From an uncultured bacterium (lineage in GTDB: Bacteria; Planctomycetota; UBA1135; GCA-002686595), in contig CALLKX010000033.1 in NCBI GenBank assembly GCA_938083085.1, positions 1 to 58,421 on the forward strand: a stretch of DNA of 58,421 nt. Direction: 5' to 3'. A model generated the notes under the pieces. That model did not search any database, was not told the origin of the DNA, and worked only from the letters and a program-made list of their open reading frames with translations. A program made the position numbers and the translations under genes. Below are positions 6,613 to 15,564 of this stretch, in pieces (the first letter of the stretch is position 1; each line of letters begins with the position of its first letter).

Positions 6613-8547
6613 ATGAGACACAAGCTTCGACAACGGCACGCCAGCGCCCACGGCCTGGCGCTCTTTCTCACCGGGCTCACCGGGCTCACGGTGCTGACGG
6701 CGGCCTGCGCCGCGAGCCACCCGCCCCCCGGGCCCGAGCCCAGGAGCGCGCAGCCCCCGCTCAACGTGATCCTCGTGATGACGGACGATCAGGGCTGGGG
6801 CGACCTGTCGTTGCACGGCAACCCCGTCCTGGAGACGCCGCACCTCGATCGCCTCGCGGCGGAGAGCGTCCGGCTCCAGCACTTCTACGTTCACCCGGTC
6901 TGCACCCCCACCCGCGCCGCCCTGATGACCGGGCGGCATCCCCAACGTACCGGGGCCATCGACACCTATCGCGGACGCGCAATGATGCGCCCTGGAGAGG
7001 TGACGATCGCGGAGGCTCTCGGCGCCGCCGGTTGGGAGACCGGCCTCTTCGGCAAGTGGCACCTTGGTGACGCGCCCCCCATGCGCCCCATGGACCAGGG
7101 GTTCCACCGAAGCGTCGTGCACCGGGGTGGAGGGATCGGGCAGCCCTCTGATCCCCTGGGGGCGGAGGGCCGCTACACCGACCCGGTCCTGATGGAGGAC
7201 GGGACCCCGACGCCCTTCGATGGCTACTGCACCGACGTCTACTTCCAGGAGGCCCAGCGCTGGATGGCCCGGTGCGATGACGACGGCCGCCCGTTCCTCT
7301 GCGTGATCACGCCCAACGCCCCCCACACTCCCCTGCACGACGTCCCCGAGGACCTGCGCGCGAAGTACGCCGCGATGGACCTCGGCCCCGACCGCTTCGC
7401 CGCGGAGCCAGGACGCAAGGCGACCTTCACGGACGAGGACAAGCTCGCCCGGCTCTACGCCATGGTCGAGAACATCGACGAGAACATGGGCGGGCTCTGC
7501 CGCTTCCTCGAGACCGAGGGGCTCGCCGAGAACACGCTGCTGCTCTTCCTCTGCGATAACGGCCCCCAGGGTCGCCGATACAACGCTGGGCTACGGAACG
7601 CCAAGGGGAGCGTCTACGAGGGCGGCGTCCGCAGCCCCCTGTTCGCGCGCTGGCCAGGCACCCTCGAGCCGGGAAACCGCGACGAGGGCTACGCCGCGCA
7701 CGTGGACCTCTTCCCCACCGTGCTCGAGGCCTGCGGCGCGGAGGCCCACGCTCCAGACGGCCTCGACGGGCGCTCGGCCCTGTCGCTGCTCCGGGGCGAC
7801 GACGGCGCCGCCGCCGACTCCGAGGCCCGGCCGCTCGTCATCCAGTGGCACCGTGGCGACGCCCCGGTGTACGGCCACCACGCGTTCGTCCGCCTCGGGG
7901 AGTACAAGCTCGTCCAGGCCACGCGGCCCTGGGCCGAGCTGGAGAGCCCTCCGGCCTGGGCCCCAGAGCTGTATCGACTGCCCACTGACCCCTTCGAGGA
8001 GTCGGACATCGCCGGGGAGCAGCCACAGGTCGTCGGGGACCTCACCGCGATCTATGCGCGCTGGTTCGACGATGTGGTCGGGCCCGGCGCGCGCACGGCG
8101 CGCCACGACCAGAGGCTGCGGGCGTTCCTCCCGCCGCCGGCTTCACTCGGGGAGACCCCCGTCACGCTCACCATCCAGGACTGGCGCCCCCTCGGAGAGA
8201 AGGACAAGGGCTGGGGAAAGAACGGCCGGTGGAGGGTCCAGCTCACCCACCCCGGGCCGCTGCGAGCCACCCTCACCGCCCCCCGTGGGAGGACGATCGT
8301 GAGCGCCGAGCTGGCCTTCGAGGAGCCTGGGGGAAGGGCCGTCGAGACCAGGCGCTGGACCGCCACGGGACCGCCAGCACGGGCCCTGAGCGGGAGCCTC
8401 GAGGGCCTCCCCGCCCTCACCCTGCTCTCCCTGACCGTGACGCTCCAGCTCGATGACGGCACCCGTCGCGGGCCTCACCAGGTCGAGGTCGCTCCCCCTG
8501 CGGGCTCCGTCGACCCCCCGAGGAACCGGGGGAAGATCCCAGGATGA
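6613..8547 (+). CDS. Sulfatase lipoprotein, formylglycine type
   Basis: 644 residues from ATG 6613; the frame is open further upstream, but this start gives a signal with lipobox (LTAAC, Cys32). The metal-binding N-V-I-L-V-M-T-D-D (Asp58-Asp59) and the nucleophile motif C-T-P-T-R (Cys97-Arg101), which a formylglycine-generating enzyme or anaerobic maturase would convert, are intact. So are FGKWHLGD and the later LCDNGPQGRR segment. Family members hydrolyse sulfate esters of polysaccharides in the periplasm or outside the cell. The last ~120 residues (after FEESDIAGEQ) form an all-beta extension seen in Planctomycetota sulfatases of the arylsulfatase A/GALNS group. Substrate is not predictable. 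A decayed second arylsulfatase lies directly downstream. Confidence 0.92.
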   Translation: MRHKLRQRHASAHGLALFLTGLTGLTVLTAACAASHPPPGPEPRSAQPPLNVILVMTDDQGWGDLSLHGNPVLETPHLDRLAAESVRLQHFYVHPVCTPTRAALMTGRHPQRTGAIDTYRGRAMMRPGEVTIAEALGAAGWETGLFGKWHLGDAPPMRPMDQGFHRSVVHRGGGIGQPSDPLGAEGRYTDPVLMEDGTPTPFDGYCTDVYFQEAQRWMARCDDDGRPFLCVITPNAPHTPLHDVPEDLRAKYAAMDLGPDRFAAEPGRKATFTDEDKLARLYAMVENIDENMGGLCRFLETEGLAENTLLLFLCDNGPQGRRYNAGLRNAKGSVYEGGVRSPLFARWPGTLEPGNRDEGYAAHVDLFPTVLEACGAEAHAPDGLDGRSALSLLRGDDGAAADSEARPLVIQWHRGDAPVYGHHAFVRLGEYKLVQATRPWAELESPPAWAPELYRLPTDPFEESDIAGEQPQVVGDLTAIYARWFDDVVGPGARTARHDQRLRAFLPPPASLGETPVTLTIQDWRPLGEKDKGWGKNGRWRVQLTHPGPLRATLTAPRGRTIVSAELAFEEPGGRAVETRRWTATGPPARALSGSLEGLPALTLLSLTVTLQLDDGTRRGPHQVEVAPPAGSVDPPRNRGKIPG

Positions 8548-8653
8548 AGCGTCAGCGCCTGAGGGTGGAATTATCGATGACGCCGTATCAGCGAGGATCA
8601 GCGGCTTCCCCCGACCTCGCCCAAGTCCCCTTCCCCCAAGAGAGCCTCCCTCG

Positions 8654-9167
8654 AGGCTTCACCTCGCCGCGCTGCTCCCCGCAGCAACAGTCCCTGCTCC
8701 CCAGGAATCACTCCCCTTTGCCGCGACCCCGAGCGCGTCCACGCCGGGCCTGACGATCAAGGACTCAGCCCACGAGAGGCGTGCTCTACGCGCTCGGCTC
8801 GTTCTCCGGCGGCATGACCGTCGACATGAAGGACGGCAAGATCAACTACGAGTACGACCTCTTCGAGATCGAGCGGACGCGCTTCACGAGCGACGCCAAG
8901 ATCCCGGTAGGCCCCGCGATCATCGAGGTGTCCTCGCGCCTTGCCGCGGCCAAGCCCGCATCGCCCATGGACATCACCATCAAGGTCAACGGCAAGCGCG
9001 TCGCTGGCGGGCAGGTCCCCATGACCGCGCCCTTCGCGTTCACGGCCAACGACTGCCTGGACCTGGATAGCGACCTCGGCTCCCCGGTCTCACTGGACGA
9101 CTACGACGACGCGCCCTACCCCTTCAACGGGACGCTGAAGGTGACGACGATCAAGTATCCCGACTGA
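8654..9167 (+). pseudogene. Internally deleted arylsulfatase remnant
   Basis: Two pieces of one arylsulfatase are joined. In one frame, 8654-8777 encodes a signal-peptide-like RLHLAALLPAATVPAPQ followed by ESLPFAATPSASTPGLTIKDS, the mature N-terminus typical of Planctomycetota arylsulfatases. In another frame, from about 8778 to the stop at 9167, it encodes the family's C-terminal beta domain (GVLYALGSFSGGM, DGKINYEYDLF, LDLDSDLGSPVSLDDY, PYPFNGTLKV). The whole catalytic region between them, roughly 600 residues in intact relatives, is missing, and the junction near 8775 is out of frame. No start codon is visible before the signal peptide. The 128-residue C-terminal piece has its own GTG (8781) but would not make an enzyme. 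Confidence 0.75.
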
Positions 9168-9197
9168 TCGCGTCGCGGCCGCTGCGCCGCAGATGTC

Positions 9198-9244
9198 ACG
9201 TCGGGAGCCCCGAACCGCGGGGCGCGGTTCGGGGCTCCCGACGT
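9198..9244. terminator. Perfect 22-bp inverted repeat between convergent genes
   Basis: Positions 9198-9219 and 9223-9244 are exact reverse complements with a 3-nt loop. It lies between the arylsulfatase remnant (+) and sodC (-), where a bidirectional terminator is expected. A short pyrimidine stretch follows on the plus strand. Confidence 0.8.
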
Positions 9245-9265
9245 CCTTCTATTGGTGGGCGACGC

Positions 9266-9835
9266 TCAGGGCTTGGCGTAGCCAATCACGCCTTGCGCCA
9301 CGCGGGCGCCCGCGTTCCCCGTGGGCTGGCCGCCATCATCGGGACCCACGTGGATGATGATGCTGCGGCCCACGATCGGGTTGTGGTCCCCGTCCAAGGT
9401 CACGTTGTCCAGCGTGATCATGTAGCTCGCGTTCCCCTCGGCGTCCGCCGTGAGGTTCCCCAGGTCACCCGCGTGACGCATCCCGGAGCTGGGCAAGGCG
9501 TGGTCGTGGCCCTCGGGGTTGTAGTGCCCGCCGCATGCCTTGCCATTCTCCATACGGATGTCACCGAACTCGTGGATGTGAATGGCGTGATCACCCGGGG
9601 TCAGGCCGCTGATGTTCGCCGCACACATCACGCCGCCCTCACCTTGCATGAACGTCACGGTCCCCGCGGTCTCGTTGCCCGCGGTCGGCGTCATGACGGC
9701 GACGAGCGAGCCGCCCACGGCGGCATCGTGCCCATGCCCATGCCCATCGGCGTGGTGGGAGGTTCCCGCGCAAGAGGTCATGGCAGGAAGAAGGAGGGGG
9801 AACGCGAGGAGCGAGACGAGACTCAGATGACGCAT
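9266..9835 (-). CDS. sodC: Cu/Zn superoxide dismutase, exported, lacking the conserved disulfide
   Basis: 189 residues with an export signal ending near AMTSC (Cys22, possible lipobox), then a His-rich HADGHGHGHD segment that could hold metal. The SOD beta-barrel follows with all metal ligands: His86 and His88 (HIHEF), His104 (GGHYNP), His112, His121 and Asp124 (RHAGDLG), His162 (IIHVGPDD), plus Arg178. The usual intrasubunit disulfide seems absent: the C-terminal cysteine of the A-C-G-V-I-G motif is Gln (RVAQGVIG), and the partner region reads GDIRMENGKACGG. It converts superoxide to O2 and H2O2 outside the cytoplasm. The ATG at 9835 begins the signal peptide. The gene diverges from the phosphohydrolase-like gene at 10144. 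Confidence 0.93.
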   Translation of the reverse strand: MRHLSLVSLLAFPLLLPAMTSCAGTSHHADGHGHGHDAAVGGSLVAVMTPTAGNETAGTVTFMQGEGGVMCAANISGLTPGDHAIHIHEFGDIRMENGKACGGHYNPEGHDHALPSSGMRHAGDLGNLTADAEGNASYMITLDNVTLDGDHNPIVGRSIIIHVGPDDGGQPTGNAGARVAQGVIGYAKP

Positions 9836-10143
9836 GGACTGGGGGCCCTCCAGAGGGCGCTCGTGAGATAGAGGAGTTTGGACCGAAGTGTAGTCCTACC
9901 CCCTGAGACGACAAGCCCGCAGGTTCCCTGCGACCCGCGGGAACGACCTCCGGCGCATCGGGATTCCCCCGGCAATCGCTACGATCAGCAACGGCTCCCC
10001 CGGAACTCCGCCGTGGCCCCTTCATGACACGCGCTCAAGTCACCCTTCCCACGGCTCGCGGCCTCCGCCCCAGCGCAGACCAGCACCCAGGCACCCCCTG
10101 GCCAGGGAGAGCGTCGACGGGAGCCAAGTCGCAGGCGAGCCCA

Positions 10144-12486
10144 GTGCGGCGGATCCAGTCCCGCGGGATTCTGTCGCTGCGCGCACTCTCGCGGGGGCTC
10201 TTCGCCCTGAGCCTCCTCGCCCTCTCCGGCTGCGCCGAACCCGCGAGCCCCCGCTCCGCCGCCCCACGCAGCTTCCTGGACCGCCCGGTGAGCACGTACG
10301 AGCTGCCGACATCGACGCCGGGCAGCGTCCCCGCGCTCCTCAGGAGCTCCGAGGTGGTCTGGTTCGTCGACAAGCCCTATCAGCCGTGGAACGTGTTCCC
10401 TGCGACCCCCCCTGAGGTCGAGCCCCAACTCTGGAGGGGTGTCCCGAGCATGCCCGTGGAGGGCTCCGGGTGGATCGGGCCCCTCAGCGTCTTCAACGGG
10501 ACCACCGATCCAGCACAGCTCCGGCGCCCCGAGAGCGCCATGGACCTCGCCGCTCTCCAGCCAGGACTCGTCCTCGTCGACGGGCGGGGCATCCACCTCG
10601 CGACTCGTTCGAGGCGCGACAAGCCACCCACCTTCCGCCCCGCATACACGACCGCATCAAGGGCCATCCTCGACCGCTGGGCGCCGCCTGCACCTGCGGC
10701 CGGCGCCCGGGTCACGGCCCAGCACCAGACCTTCGGTGGGGAGTCACGGCGCGCCGCGCGGGTCACAGCCGGGACGAAGATCACCTGGGCCCTCGCGCCC
10801 TCGGACGCGGGCCATCGGGTTCACCTCGAACACGCCAGAGATCGGTGGGGCCTCAACCTCGTCCCACAACCCGACGCATCCTCCGCGGCGAGCGCCAGCG
10901 AAGCGTCAAGCGCGGCCGCTGCCGTGGAAATCAACGAGGCCGCCGACGCCTCGCTTCGCTTCACGGTGACGTGGCGCGCCGATGGCCGGCCGAGCCAGCT
11001 CCTGTGGGAGGCCACCCTCGGCCCCAAGGACGCCGGCGCCGTCCACGGAGCCGAGCTCCCGCCCCTGCCCGCCCATGCCCCGGGCGCGCGGCTGGAGTTC
11101 AACGTCGAGACGCTCGGCGCGCCTCCCTCGATGGCAGGCCGCGCGTACTGGCTGGACCCAGCGCTCGTCCCGGTCCCTGATCCAAGACGCGCGCGGCCGA
11201 ACGTGCTCCTCGTCGTCCTCGACACCCTGCGTGCCGACCGGCTCGGCTGCTACGGCTACGAGCGGCCGACCTCGCCCCGCATCGACGCCATCGCCCGAGA
11301 CGGCGTCCTCTTCGAGCGGGCCTGGAGCGCCGCTCCTTGGACGCTGCCCTCCCACGCGTCCCTGTTCTCCTCGCTTCACGCCGTCGAGCACGGCGTCTTC
11401 GACGCGTCGGTCCGCCTCCCCGAGGAAGCGGAGACCATCGCCGAGGTGCTGTTCAACGCCGGCTACGACACCGCCGCCTTCACCGAGGCCGGCTACGTCC
11501 GCCCTGAGCTCGGTCTCGCCCAAGGCTTCCAGCGCTTTCGCTGCGCCCTGGCTGAGGTGGACCAGACCTTCGGCGGCGCCGCGGACTGGATCGAGGCCCG
11601 CGAGCGCCCGTTCTTCGCCTTCGTCCACACCTACAAGGTTCACACCCCGTACGACCCAGAGGGCCCCGCTCGCGAGCTCCTCGTCCGCCCCTACGACGGG
11701 CCGCTCCCCGAGAATGCTCGCGTGGACGATGTTCCCGCGGCGCACAAGCCCCACGACTACACGGCGCAGGACGCGCGCTACCTCAGCGACCTCTACGACG
11801 CAGAAATCCGGGAGCTCGACGAGGCCTTCGGCGACTTCATGGACCGCCTCCGCCGATCCGGCGCCCTCGAGAACACGCTGGTCGTCATCACCGCGGACCA
11901 CGGCGAGGAGTTCGCAGAGCACGGCCAGTTCAACCACAGCAACAGCCTGTACGAGGAGCAGCTCAGGGTCCCGCTGATCCTCATCCCGCCGGGCGAGATG
12001 CACCTGGACCTCCCCGCAACCCGAAGCCCTCGCCCGACCATGTCGGTCGACGTGGCTCCGACCATTGCGCAGGTCGCCGACGCACCCGTCCCCGCAGCTT
12101 GGTCCGGTCGTTCTCTCCTCGAGCCCCTGCGCGAGGCCCCCGAGGGCGGTGCCCCCCAGCGCTGGGTGCTCTACCGCCCCTCAGGGTCCGAAGAGCTGAC
12201 GTACGCCGTGGAAGCCAACGGCTCCAAGTTCATCCGGTACCCAACCGAGCTCCGGCCCGAGGACGCCGCGCCAAGCTCGGCGACGTACGACCTCAACGCG
12301 GACGCCGGCGAGCGTGCGCCCCAGGTGAAGGGCCTGCCCGACCTGGGAACGAGCCTGAGTCCAAGGGAGGTCGTCCGGTACCTGCAGGGGGCGTTCCCCC
12401 GCCGCTGGGAAGGCAGCGGCGCGAGCTCCACCCCGGAGTTCCGCGCCCAGCTCGCCGAGCTCGGCTACGCCTCGGGGAACGACTGA
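10144..12486 (+). CDS. Alkaline-phosphatase-superfamily hydrolase lipoprotein with Thr nucleophile
   Basis: 780 residues from GTG 10144, which puts the lipobox (ALSGC) at residue 30. An ATG at 10024 in the same frame would add 40 residues ahead of the signal. A roughly 330-residue N-terminal beta-rich region of unknown type precedes the catalytic domain. That domain starts N-V-L-L-V-V-L-D-T (Asp360) and has W-T-L-P-S-H-A-S (Thr400), where a sulfatase has C-x-P-x-R, plus ADHGEEFAEHG and NHSNSLYEE. Thr with His in place of Cys and Arg rules out formylglycine. It fits the sulfatase-like phosphohydrolase/phosphotransferase branch of the superfamily, which includes LTA synthase and phosphonate monoester hydrolase relatives, better than a true sulfatase. 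Substrate unknown. Confidence 0.85.
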   Translation: MRRIQSRGILSLRALSRGLFALSLLALSGCAEPASPRSAAPRSFLDRPVSTYELPTSTPGSVPALLRSSEVVWFVDKPYQPWNVFPATPPEVEPQLWRGVPSMPVEGSGWIGPLSVFNGTTDPAQLRRPESAMDLAALQPGLVLVDGRGIHLATRSRRDKPPTFRPAYTTASRAILDRWAPPAPAAGARVTAQHQTFGGESRRAARVTAGTKITWALAPSDAGHRVHLEHARDRWGLNLVPQPDASSAASASEASSAAAAVEINEAADASLRFTVTWRADGRPSQLLWEATLGPKDAGAVHGAELPPLPAHAPGARLEFNVETLGAPPSMAGRAYWLDPALVPVPDPRRARPNVLLVVLDTLRADRLGCYGYERPTSPRIDAIARDGVLFERAWSAAPWTLPSHASLFSSLHAVEHGVFDASVRLPEEAETIAEVLFNAGYDTAAFTEAGYVRPELGLAQGFQRFRCALAEVDQTFGGAADWIEARERPFFAFVHTYKVHTPYDPEGPARELLVRPYDGPLPENARVDDVPAAHKPHDYTAQDARYLSDLYDAEIRELDEAFGDFMDRLRRSGALENTLVVITADHGEEFAEHGQFNHSNSLYEEQLRVPLILIPPGEMHLDLPATRSPRPTMSVDVAPTIAQVADAPVPAAWSGRSLLEPLREAPEGGAPQRWVLYRPSGSEELTYAVEANGSKFIRYPTELRPEDAAPSSATYDLNADAGERAPQVKGLPDLGTSLSPREVVRYLQGAFPRRWEGSGASSTPEFRAQLAELGYASGND

Positions 12487-12510
12487 CGGCGAGGAGGCCA
12501 CGCCATCGAA

Positions 12511-12549
12511 CTGGGTCTTCCGGCTGGGTCTTCCGGCTGGGTCTTCGGG
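12511..12549. repeat. Three 13-bp tandem repeats downstream of the Thr-type hydrolase gene
   Basis: CTGGGTCTTCCGG twice, then CTGGGTCTTCGGG, running into CTGGGCCGCCCAG, a small palindrome that could be the transcript end. It begins 25 bp after the stop codon. Confidence 0.85.
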
Positions 12550-12658
12550 CTGGGCCGCCCAGCTAGACCAACGGCACGGGCCGTTCCCCGGTCGCGTAAG
12601 CTCTCATGGGCCCCATCGCCGCCCCCTCACGCCCTGTGCAGCTCACCGAAACGCAACC

Positions 12659-13921
12659 TTGAAGCGGGCCCCCTCCACATCCTCGGACCTCATCGCAGGT
12701 CCCCAGGGCTCTCCCGAGGGGAACCCAGAGGAGGGCACAGCGCCCGGCGAGCCGAGGGAGACGTTCCTCTTCACCCTGGCCTGGGACCTTGGCGCTATCG
12801 GTGGAGTCAGCCAGGTGGTGAGGGCGCTGATGGAACAGCTCGCCGGCGAGGGCCCGATGCGCCCGCTGCTCGCGGTCAACTCCTGGCCCGATGTCTCACC
12901 CCGAAGGGCGACGACCGATGGGCTTGACCGCGCCTTTCTGCGGGTGAGGTCTCCAAGGCGCCGGTCAGGCCTCAGCCTCCCGGGGGCGCTCCGCTACCTC
13001 CTGGCCTTGCCGGGACACCTGCGTACCCTTCGAGCCTTCGCGAGGGCCGAGCGCGTCAGGGTCGTCAATGCGCACTTCCCGTCCCTGGACCTGCTGACCT
13101 GGTTCCTTGTCCGCTCCTTCGGCGGCCCGGCCTTCTCCATCGTCATCTCGCTCCACGGCCTGGAGATCCGCTCCACCTTCGGTCAGAGAGGCCTTGAGCG
13201 CCGACTGTGGAACTGGATGCTCCGCAGGGCCGACCACGTGATCGCCTGCTCCGACGGGTTGAGGGACGAGGTCACGGCCGAGTACGGGCTCCCGGATGGC
13301 GCTGTGAAGACCATCCACAACGGCATCGAGATCGGACGCATCACCGCCAACCGCGCGGGCGCCTCTGAGCCCCCCCCGCACCCCAGGGCTTATCTCTGCA
13401 GCGTCGGGACGTTCGAGCACAAGAAGGCCCACGACGTTCTCCTACATGCGTTCCAGCGGGTCGCCGAGCAGATCGGCACCCTCGACCTCGTGATGATCGG
13501 CCGAGCGGGGGAGACGTCCGCCAGCACCCGCTCACTGATCGGTGAGCTGGGCCTCACAGAGCGGGTTCGGATGATCGAGGACCTCCCCCATGGGCAGACC
13601 CTCGCCCTCATGAACGCCAGCGAGGCCTTCGTACTCTCCTCCAGGGTCGAGTCGTTCGCCATCGTCCTCCTCGAAGCCGGCGCCCTGGGCAAGGCCGTGG
13701 TGGCGACCGACATCTGCGGCGTTGGCGAGCTCATCGACGATGGCGTCCACGGCGCGCTCGTGCCCAGCGAGGACCCGGAGCGCCTCGCCGCACGGATCCT
13801 TGACCTCATGGCATCGGACACGCGGCGCGAGGCCCTCGGGCGATCGCTCCAAGCCCACGTGGCCGGGAACTTCCGATGGAGCACAGCCGCGGCTCGCTAC
13901 CTCGAACTGGTCGAACGATGA
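12659..13921 (+). CDS. GT4-family glycosyltransferase
   Basis: 420 residues with a GT-B fold. The acceptor half has the Gly-rich W-D-L-G-A-I-G-G-V-S-Q-V-V near residue 45. The donor half has VIACSDGLRDEV, TIHNGIE, a YLCSVGTFEHKKAHDVLLHAF strand-helix, the segment AFVLSSRVESFAIVLLEAGALG with the E-x7-E signature (ESFAIVLLE), and DDGVHGALV near the end. It should transfer a sugar from a nucleotide-sugar donor to a glycan or lipid acceptor, on the cytoplasmic face. The apparent TTG start (12659) is the least certain part; no ATG in frame precedes the Rossmann fold. It is flanked by extracytoplasmic hydrolases, which suggests an envelope glycan. Confidence 0.88.
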   Translation: MKRAPSTSSDLIAGPQGSPEGNPEEGTAPGEPRETFLFTLAWDLGAIGGVSQVVRALMEQLAGEGPMRPLLAVNSWPDVSPRRATTDGLDRAFLRVRSPRRRSGLSLPGALRYLLALPGHLRTLRAFARAERVRVVNAHFPSLDLLTWFLVRSFGGPAFSIVISLHGLEIRSTFGQRGLERRLWNWMLRRADHVIACSDGLRDEVTAEYGLPDGAVKTIHNGIEIGRITANRAGASEPPPHPRAYLCSVGTFEHKKAHDVLLHAFQRVAEQIGTLDLVMIGRAGETSASTRSLIGELGLTERVRMIEDLPHGQTLALMNASEAFVLSSRVESFAIVLLEAGALGKAVVATDICGVGELIDDGVHGALVPSEDPERLAARILDLMASDTRREALGRSLQAHVAGNFRWSTAAARYLELVER

Positions 13922-14010
13922 CCGGCGCGCAAGAGCTCCGCTCCGCCCTTCACTTGAGCCTGGCGGCCGCCTGATGGCCGGCCGTCCCCTCCCCTGACCC
14001 CGCTCCGAAC

Positions 14011-15090
14011 ATGCTCCGCACCCTCCTGCTCCTGTCCATCACGAGCACCCTGACGGCCTGCTCCACCACCAGGTCCGATCGCTTTGGCTACGAGCCGCAG
14101 AGCGTCGACAGGACCCAGCTCCCCGCCCGCATCGCCTTCGGCTCGTGCGCAGACCAGGAGCAGCCTCAACCCATTCTCCGAGAGGTTGTCTCGAGGGACC
14201 CCGAGCTCTTCATCTACCTGGGCGACAACGTCTACGGCGACACCGAGGACATGAACGTCCTCGAAGGCAAGTACCGCACCCTCGCGGCCCGCCCTGAGTT
14301 TCAGGAGCTGCGGGAGCACTGCACGACCCTGGCGATCTGGGACGACCACGACTACGGCGCCAACGATGCCGGTTCGGAGTACCCCGGCCGGAAGGCCTCC
14401 CGAGAGGTCTTCCTCGACTTCTGGCGCGAGCCCGCCGATTCCCCCAGACGCGAACACCCTGGGATCTACCACGCCGAGCGCTTCGAGGAGGGCGGCCGGA
14501 CCCTGCAGGTCCTCCTACTGGACACCCGGAGCTTCCGAGATCCCCTGGTCGCCAACGGGGAGGTCCCAGATCCGCCCTTCAAGAACCAGTATCGCCCCAA
14601 CCCCGACCGCAGCGCCGACCTCCTCGGAGGGGAGCAGTGGCGGTGGCTCGAGGCGCAACTGCGGGAGCCCGCGGATCTGAGGATCATCGCCACCAGCATC
14701 CAGTTCGGGCACAGCTACAACGGCTGGGAGAGCTGGACCCTGATCCCCGCCGAGCGCCGCCGCATGGTGCAGCTCATCCGCGACACCGCCGCCAGCGGTG
14801 TGGTGTTTATCTCGGGGGACGTTCACTGGGGCGAGATCAACCGACAGCAGGCGCCCGGGCTGTATCCGCTGCACGATGTCACCGCCAGCGGGATCAACCG
14901 GGACTGGGACACCATCGAGCCCAGTTCCCGCAGGGTGGGACCGGCGGTCGCCGAGCACAACGTGGGCTGGATCGAGGTGGACTGGGACGAGGATGATCCC
15001 GCGGTCCGCCTGATGACCATGGACCTCACCGGCACGGTGCGGAACCAGGTGGACCTGCGGCTCTCGGACCTGGCGGTCCCGGCCCGCTGA
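14011..15090 (+). CDS. PhoD-like phosphatase/phosphodiesterase lipoprotein
   Basis: 359 residues with a lipobox (TLTAC, Cys17). The metallophosphatase core of the PhoD family is intact: R-I-A-F-G-S-C, F-I-Y-L-G-D-N-V-Y-G-D near residue 70, I-W-D-D-H-D-Y-G-A-N-D-A-G near 112, and I-S-G-D-V-H-W-G-E near 270. These supply the Asp, Asn and His ligands of the Fe/Ca or dinuclear metal centre. PhoD enzymes hydrolyse phosphomonoesters or phosphodiesters outside the cytoplasm, including wall teichoic acid-like polymers, and are often phosphate-starvation regulated. I see no Pho box. Unlike classical PhoD this protein has a lipoprotein signal rather than a Tat signal. It belongs to the compact SSU72-free bacterial subgroup of about 350 residues. 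Confidence 0.88.
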   Translation: MLRTLLLLSITSTLTACSTTRSDRFGYEPQSVDRTQLPARIAFGSCADQEQPQPILREVVSRDPELFIYLGDNVYGDTEDMNVLEGKYRTLAARPEFQELREHCTTLAIWDDHDYGANDAGSEYPGRKASREVFLDFWREPADSPRREHPGIYHAERFEEGGRTLQVLLLDTRSFRDPLVANGEVPDPPFKNQYRPNPDRSADLLGGEQWRWLEAQLREPADLRIIATSIQFGHSYNGWESWTLIPAERRRMVQLIRDTAASGVVFISGDVHWGEINRQQAPGLYPLHDVTASGINRDWDTIEPSSRRVGPAVAEHNVGWIEVDWDEDDPAVRLMTMDLTGTVRNQVDLRLSDLAVPAR

Positions 15091-15519
15091 GCGAACCGCG
15101 GGCCAACCGGCGCTCCCCTCACGTGGGACTCATGCGCGGGGCGACGAATCACTGGCGATGGAGCGACTCGGCGAAGGGCGCTTCGTCGCTGCGCGACCGG
15201 ACCCTCTGCGGTGGGCGCGCCTGATGACTGGGCCTCGCGATGATGACCCCATGAGCTTCAGGGCGCGCACCGGGCCGGCCAGCCGATACCTCAGACAGCC
15301 GCTGCCCGAGCGATTCGCCAGCTGAGGCCCCGCTTGCGCAAAGGCTCGCCCTCGCTCCCCCGCAAGCTGAGCTCCCGGCGAGCTGGTCCGTTCAATGGCT
15401 GGGCCCCCGGGAGACCCAGCCACAGAGTGACGGGGCCTCGCGGGGGCCACTTCGCTAACTCACGGGACCGAGGGGCGAGCGCCCATTGAGCGCCCGGCCG
15501 TCGAGCCGACCGGGCGACC
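15091..15519. other. Intergenic region between convergent genes, nothing recognised
   Basis: This roughly 430-bp stretch sits between the convergent PhoD-like and DUF1080 genes. The open frames in it have no family-like sequence or plausible starts. There is no strong hairpin with a T tract. Short repeats begin at 15520. Confidence 0.5.
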
Positions 15520-15564
15520 GGCTATCAGGGGAGCGGCTACCCAGGGAGAGGCTACTCAGGGAGC
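15520..15564. repeat. Three 15-bp imperfect tandem repeats overlapping a gene end
   Basis: GGCTATCAGGGGAGC, GGCTACCCAGGGAGA and GGCTACTCAGGGAGC. The third unit contains the stop codon and last codons of the minus-strand DUF1080 gene, so the duplication probably arose from the gene's 3' end. Confidence 0.85.

Noticed and set aside
8751..8753. In-frame TGA before the GTG at 8781 as a possible third selenocysteine
   Set aside because: The flanking residues are not redox-motif-like; upstream sequence in that frame is not coding-like and the locus is explained by a deleted arylsulfatase gene.
10024..10143. Longer N-terminus for the Thr-type hydrolase
   Set aside because: It would place 40 polar residues before the signal sequence; starting at GTG 10144 gives a normal lipoprotein signal.
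15130..15450. Possible small minus-strand gene between the PhoD-like and DUF1080 genes
   Set aside because: The translation is Arg/Ser/Pro-rich without domains or signal peptide and has no plausible ribosome binding site.
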